DNA from: Chromatiaceae bacterium
Lineage (GTDB): Bacteria; Pseudomonadota; Gammaproteobacteria; Chromatiales; Chromatiaceae
Reading direction: 5' to 3'
Assembly: GCA_026984455.1 (NCBI GenBank)
Contig: JALSSC010000057.1
Span: forward strand, 62,001-126,000
DNA: 64,000 nucleotides
This document shows positions 60,482 through 64,000 of this stretch, one piece after another. A program made the position numbers and the translations under genes. Below the pieces are notes generated by a model. It made no database searches, was not told the DNA's origin, and was given only the letters and a program-made list of their open reading frames with translations. How positions within the stretch are numbered: position 1 is the stretch's first letter; each line of letters opens with the position of its first letter.

Positions 60482-61276
60482 TCAGGGCCGATATCGCCGC
60501 TCCCGGCTCGGATCCGCCAACGCCTTGCGGGAGAACAGGCTGTCAGGCAGTCCCTGGTCGTAGCGGATCTTCTTCACCACCACCCGGGTCGAATGGCCGC
60601 TGCGCAGATCGTACATGGTACTGTCGAGCACGGTCCAGTGGCCCTGAATGCGCTTGATCTTGTGCACCTTCAGGCGCTTCACCGGCCGCTTGTGGCGGCG
60701 CCGATAGAGATCCACCCTCAGGGGGATCAGGGTCTTGGGGTGGATCCAACTCACCCGCTTGGAGTAGATGGAGTTGCCCCGCTTAACCGGCGTGCTCACC
60801 AGGATGTCGCACAGCAGCCCGCCCGCCTTGCCCTTGCCCGCCAGGCGGTGATGGTCCATCTCCGGCTCACGGTCGCGCAGGTCCTCGTAATACAGATCCG
60901 AGCCCATGAAGCGCCCCCCCTTGCGCGACGAGGCGATGCGCCGCACCCGATCGAGGGCGGGCAGGTACAGCCATTGATCGCTCGAATCCCCCGGATGGTC
61001 CAGGGTGAGCAGACCCACGTTCCTGACATCCGCCGGGGCGAGGAAACGGGCGAGCGACCAGCGCTCCCGTCCCCCCTTGTCCTTGCGGTAAGTATAGAAG
61101 ACGCGCTTGCGGGGTTTTCGTCCCTTGCGGGCGAGCAGCATCACCGCCTCGCTGACCACGTCGGCGGCGCTGTCGCGGTCGTAGACACGTCGCGCCAGGC
61201 GCTCGGCGGCGGCATCGGCGCCCAAGGCGGGCATGGCAAATGCCACCGTCAACAGACAGAGCAATACAGGGTTCAT
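60482..61276 (-). CDS. LolA-like outer-membrane lipoprotein-sorting family protein
   Basis: 264 aa. Signal peptide (cleavage near ALG-ADA, residue 20). The mature protein has the half-open beta-barrel pattern of LolA_like domains: RVFYTYRKDKGGRERWSLARF (in parts), QWLYLPALDRVRRIASS, GSDLYYEDL and WIHPKTLIPLRVDLYRR. Such proteins accompany MMPL/RND transporters and are thought to ferry a lipid through the periplasm. The start is the ATG at 61276. An ATG at 61294 would add six residues. First gene of a three-gene minus-strand operon with the barrel and the PAS-RND transporter. Confidence 0.8.
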   Translation of the reverse strand: MNPVLLCLLTVAFAMPALGADAAAERLARRVYDRDSAADVVSEAVMLLARKGRKPRKRVFYTYRKDKGGRERWSLARFLAPADVRNVGLLTLDHPGDSSDQWLYLPALDRVRRIASSRKGGRFMGSDLYYEDLRDREPEMDHHRLAGKGKAGGLLCDILVSTPVKRGNSIYSKRVSWIHPKTLIPLRVDLYRRRHKRPVKRLKVHKIKRIQGHWTVLDSTMYDLRSGHSTRVVVKKIRYDQGLPDSLFSRKALADPSRERRYRP

Positions 61277-61318
61277 GACGGAATCCACGATCATCGCGTA
61301 CTTATGGGAGAATAGAGT

Positions 61319-61347
61319 TTCACAGTGTCCGATCCAGACAGTATACT
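61319..61347 (+). promoter_or_regulatory. Strong sigma70-like promoter with palindrome over the -10 box
   Basis: TTCACA (61319-61324), a 17-nt spacer and TATACT (61342-61347), each five of six to consensus. The -10 lies in the perfect palindrome CAGTATACTG (61339-61348), itself within ATCCAG-N8-CTGGAT (61332-61351). A dimeric regulator bound there would block the promoter of the acyltransferase gene and could also reach the divergent LolA-like operon. Confidence 0.7.
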
Positions 61348-61449
61348 GGATTCGAAAGTGGTTTCCCTATGCGGGCCCCGCAGCGCTACCGCCCGAGTCA
61401 TCATGAGCGCACTCTAGCAGATGCATGCCAAAGACCCAGGAACGGGCAT

Positions 61450-62649
61450 ATGCCAATCGATCTCAAAATCGCCAAGACCGAAACAGAGGTGGATCACGCC
61501 CTTTGGGTGCGCCACGAGGTGTTCGTCATCGAAGACGGCAAGTTCGGTGGCAAACCGCTACCGGACGAGCGCGTGGTGGACCGCTTCGACGCCTTTCCCA
61601 ACGTCAACAACATCGTCGTCTACGAGGGCGACGAACCCATCGCCACCCTGCGCCTGCTGAAAGAGACCGCGCTCGGGCTGCCGGCCTTCGAGTACTTCGA
61701 CTTCAGTGCCTATCGTGAACAGGCGCGGGCGGAGATGTCGGCGCGGGCGGGCAAACCGATGGAGCCGGTGCTGGGCACGGCCGGAATGTTGGCGGTACGC
61801 AAGCCCTGGCGCGCCCGGCGCGACGTGGTGCGGGCGATGTTCAAGGTGGGCGCCGGCGTATCGCTGCATGTCGGTGCCACCCATATCGTCCTGGCGGTCA
61901 ATCACGAGACGGTGGGAATGTACCACCGGCTGGGCTTCGAGGCCCTCTCCGAACCCATCTGGATCGAGGCGATCGGCAACTATATCGTGCCCCTGGCCGC
62001 CCGGGTCGAGACCTTCTACGCCTGGGCCTTCGGTGATCTCCCCAAGACCCCGCTCAACGCCTTCAAGGACACCTTCGGCCGCTCGTTCCTGCGCGCCGGC
62101 GAGGTCTTGTTCCGCGAGGGCGAAGAGGGTGATCGCGCCTACATCATCGACAGCGGGAACATCCGTATCTCCCGCCTGACCCCCTACGACGAGGAACTCA
62201 CCCTGGCCCAGCTCGGTCGGGGCGACCTGTTGGGGGAACTGGCCCTGCTGACCGACTCTCCGCGCTCGGCGACGGCCACCGCCGAGACCCACGCCGAACT
62301 CATCACCCTCGAACGCCAGGATTTCCTGCGCGATCTGTTCGCCGAGCCGGAGCGCCTCCGCGAGCTGCTGGAGGTCTTCGCCGAGCGCATCCGGCGCATG
62401 GACGACTTCGCCATGGTGTTGGCCTTCTCCCCCCCTGAACGGCGCATGGAATTCGCCCTCCAGGCCATCAAGGCACGGGCGCGCCCGGATCCGAAACAGC
62501 CCGGCACCCTGGTGTACAAGGGCGACCCCTTGCTCCTGGCCACCACCGCCGCGGTGGATGCCGAAGAGGCCGCCCGTTTCCTGGACGAACACAAGGCCCG
62601 GGGTGAACTGGACTACAGCGCCAAGCGCATCCGTTTCTTCCATCACTGA
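61450..62649 (+). CDS. FeeM/GNAT-like N-acyltransferase fused to a cyclic-nucleotide-binding domain
   Basis: 399 aa. Residues about 5-190 match the N-acyl-amino-acid synthase (FeeM)/autoinducer-synthase-like GNAT group: ALWVRHEVFVIEDGKFGG, IVVYEGDEPIATLRLL and LGTAGMLAVRKPWRARRDVV. A cNMP-binding domain (about 205-320) follows with FREGEEGDRAYIIDSG and GDLLGELALLTDSPRSATA, including the Glu and Arg that hold the cyclic phosphate. The C-terminal 70 residues are helical and unassigned. The ATG follows an AGGAA box at 9 nt. It probably joins an acyl group (from acyl-ACP or CoA) to an amine under cAMP-type control (inference). Confidence 0.78.
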   Translation: MPIDLKIAKTETEVDHALWVRHEVFVIEDGKFGGKPLPDERVVDRFDAFPNVNNIVVYEGDEPIATLRLLKETALGLPAFEYFDFSAYREQARAEMSARAGKPMEPVLGTAGMLAVRKPWRARRDVVRAMFKVGAGVSLHVGATHIVLAVNHETVGMYHRLGFEALSEPIWIEAIGNYIVPLAARVETFYAWAFGDLPKTPLNAFKDTFGRSFLRAGEVLFREGEEGDRAYIIDSGNIRISRLTPYDEELTLAQLGRGDLLGELALLTDSPRSATATAETHAELITLERQDFLRDLFAEPERLRELLEVFAERIRRMDDFAMVLAFSPPERRMEFALQAIKARARPDPKQPGTLVYKGDPLLLATTAAVDAEEAARFLDEHKARGELDYSAKRIRFFHH

Positions 62650-62665
62650 GGGTGGAGCAGCGACC

Positions 62666-64000
62666 TTGAAGCGATTCGACTACGCCGATGCCTTCTCCCG
62701 CAACATCGGCTGGATCACCCCCGCCGAGCAGGGGATCCTGCGCGGCAAGCGGGTGGCCATCGCCGGCCTGGGTGGTGTGGGTGGCGCCCATCTGCTCACC
62801 CTCACCCGCCTGGGGATCGGCCACTTCCACATCTCCGATCTGGACCGCTTCGAAGTGGCCAACTTCAACCGCCAGGCAGGGGCCTCCCTGGCCACCGTCG
62901 GCCGACCCAAGGTGGACGTCCTGGCGGAGATGGCCCGGGACATCGACCCCGAACTGGATCTGCGCCTCTTCCCCCAAGGGGTGGGGCCGGAGAACCTCGA
63001 CGCCTTCCTCGACGGCGTGGACTGCTACCTGGACGGCCTCGACTATTTCGCCATCGCCGCGCGCCGCGCGGTGTTCGCCGCCTGCGCGGCCAAGGGCATT
63101 CCGGCGATCACCGCCGCCCCCCTGGGCATGGGCGCGGCGGTGCTCAACTTTCTCCCGGGGGGCATGACCTTCGAGGACTATTTCCGTCTCGAGGGACAGC
63201 CCGAGCTGGAACAGCTCATCCGCTTCCTCCTCGGACTCTCACCGGCCATGCTCCAGCGCGGCTACCTGGTGCACCCGCAGGCGGTGGATCTGGCCGCCCA
63301 CCGCGGCCCCTCCACCCCCATGGCCTGCGACCTCTGCGCCGGGATGGCGGCCACCCAGGCACTGAAGATCCTCCTCGGCCGCGGGCCGGTGCGCGCGGCC
63401 CCCTGGGGGCAGCAGTTCGACGCCTACCGCGACCGGTACGTGCACACCTGGCGGCCCGGAGGCAACGCCCATCCGTTGCAGCGCCTGGGACTGGCCATCG
63501 CCCGGCGGCAACTGGCGGCCGCCGCCCCCCCGGTGGCCCCCGGGCCGCCCCCGGCCACCCCCCTGGAGCGTATCCTCGACCAGGCCCGCTGGGCCCCGAG
63601 CGGCGACAACACCCAGCCCTGGCATTTCCGCGTGCGCGACCCGGACCACTTCGAGATCCATGGTCGTGACACCCGCGATTGGTGTGTCTACGATCTCGAA
63701 GGCCACGCCAGTTGGATCGCCCTGGGGGCCCTGCTGGAGACCATCGCCCTGGCGGCCACCCGCGAGGGCCTGGAGGCGACCTTCCAGCGACGCCCCGAGG
63801 CCCCAGAGACGGCCCCCGTCGTCGAGGTGGCCCTGCGCCCCCTGCCCGCAGGGCGGGAACCGGACCCCCTGGCCCCCTGGATCCCCGAGCGCCGGGTGCA
63901 ACGCCGCCCGCTCTCCACCCGTCCCCTGACCCCGGCCCACAAGCAGGCCCTGGAAGCGGCCGTGGGGCCTGGCTACCGGGTGACCTGGGTGGAAGGCTGG
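62666..64000 (+). CDS. ThiF/E1-like adenylation domain fused to a nitroreductase domain (3' truncated)
   Basis: 445 codons are open to the window edge. The start is TTG 62666, 8 nt after GGTGGAG and 16 nt after the acyltransferase stop. Residues about 15-270 form an E1-like adenylyltransferase: VAIAGLGGVGGAHLLTLTRLG, FEVANFNRQAGA (ATP-site Arg), GRPKVDVL (Lys) and DCYLDGLDYF (acidic metal site). One CXXC (ACDLCAG) replaces the two pairs of the usual zinc site. From residue about 298 a nitroreductase-type flavin domain begins (LERILDQARWAPSGDNTQPWHF, partly shown). It could activate a carboxylate and then oxidise the product. The substrate is unknown. Confidence 0.8.
   Translation, partial: MKRFDYADAFSRNIGWITPAEQGILRGKRVAIAGLGGVGGAHLLTLTRLGIGHFHISDLDRFEVANFNRQAGASLATVGRPKVDVLAEMARDIDPELDLRLFPQGVGPENLDAFLDGVDCYLDGLDYFAIAARRAVFAACAAKGIPAITAAPLGMGAAVLNFLPGGMTFEDYFRLEGQPELEQLIRFLLGLSPAMLQRGYLVHPQAVDLAAHRGPSTPMACDLCAGMAATQALKILLGRGPVRAAPWGQQFDAYRDRYVHTWRPGGNAHPLQRLGLAIARRQLAAAAPPVAPGPPPATPLERILDQARWAPSGDNTQPWHFRVRDPDHFEIHGRDTRDWCVYDLEGHASWIALGALLETIALAATREGLEATFQRRPEAPETAPVVEVALRPLPAGREPDPLAPWIPERRVQRRPLSTRPLTPAHKQALEAAVGPGYRVTWVEGW

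Noticed and set aside
61332-61351. LexA (SOS) box near the acyltransferase promoter
   Set aside because: The arms run CAG ... CTG, the opposite polarity to the LexA CTG-N10-CAG site.

Overview
The window is GC-rich, densely coded DNA from a free-living gammaproteobacterium. Gene order is gammaproteobacterial in several blocks: rpsB-tsf-pyrH-frr, a complete iscRSUA-hscBA-fdx-iscX cluster behind cysE, carA-carB-greA and leuS-lptE-holA. A sulfide:quinone oxidoreductase-like flavoprotein, a dihaem cytochrome c and families of dispersed palindromic repeats fit a Chromatiales/Ectothiorhodospiraceae-type sulfur oxidiser. That placement is inferred from gene content and was not tested against a database. 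No prophage, insertion sequence or CRISPR array was seen.

Layout. 1-5136: iron-uptake locus with an FTR1 permease, a polyferredoxin-like membrane protein, a block of four 97-bp tandem repeats, then a Fur-box promoter driving P19 and a beta-barrel protein. 5237-8553: a hemerythrin-like protein, then a cyclopropane-fatty-acid synthase coupled to a geranylgeranyl-reductase-like flavoprotein. 8769-14729: a three-gene signalling operon (hybrid kinase, SpoIIE-type phosphatase response regulator, HD-GYP response regulator). 14759-20703: small exported protein, proA, holA, lptE, leuS. 20924-21532: dihaem cytochrome. 21564-27366: dxr, cdsA, uppS, frr, pyrH, tsf, rpsB on the minus strand with a structured rpsB leader. 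27995-32543: SQR-like flavoprotein, a small ferredoxin-fold-like protein, a DUF2782 protein, an orphan amino-acid-binding protein and a DUF1015 protein. 32556-40304: relA, a lipoprotein, uvrD and mutS. 40351-41889: FHA protein and PP2C phosphatase. 42034-48450: the isc cluster and cysE. 48581-50324: a KefB-like antiporter whose stop codon lies inside a tRNA-Arg gene. 50440-56038: rsfS, greA, carB, carA.

56272-64000 is the least ordinary part. On the minus strand lie a LolA-like periplasmic protein, a beta-barrel protein with an acidic repeat tract, and an RND/MMPL transporter with an N-terminal PAS domain. Divergent from them, behind a strong sigma70-like promoter whose -10 box sits in a perfect palindrome, are a FeeM/GNAT-like N-acyltransferase fused to a cyclic-nucleotide-binding domain and an E1-like (ThiF) adenylation domain fused to a nitroreductase domain, the last cut by the window edge. 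I read this as a candidate system that makes an acylated metabolite and moves it across the envelope. The function is inferred from domains and arrangement only.

Regulation visible in the sequence includes a Fur box at P19, an IscR type-1 operator overlapping the cysE stop codon, a carAB leader with promoter, leader ORF and terminator resembling pyrimidine attenuation, an rpsB leader and an rpsB-tsf intercistronic terminator.
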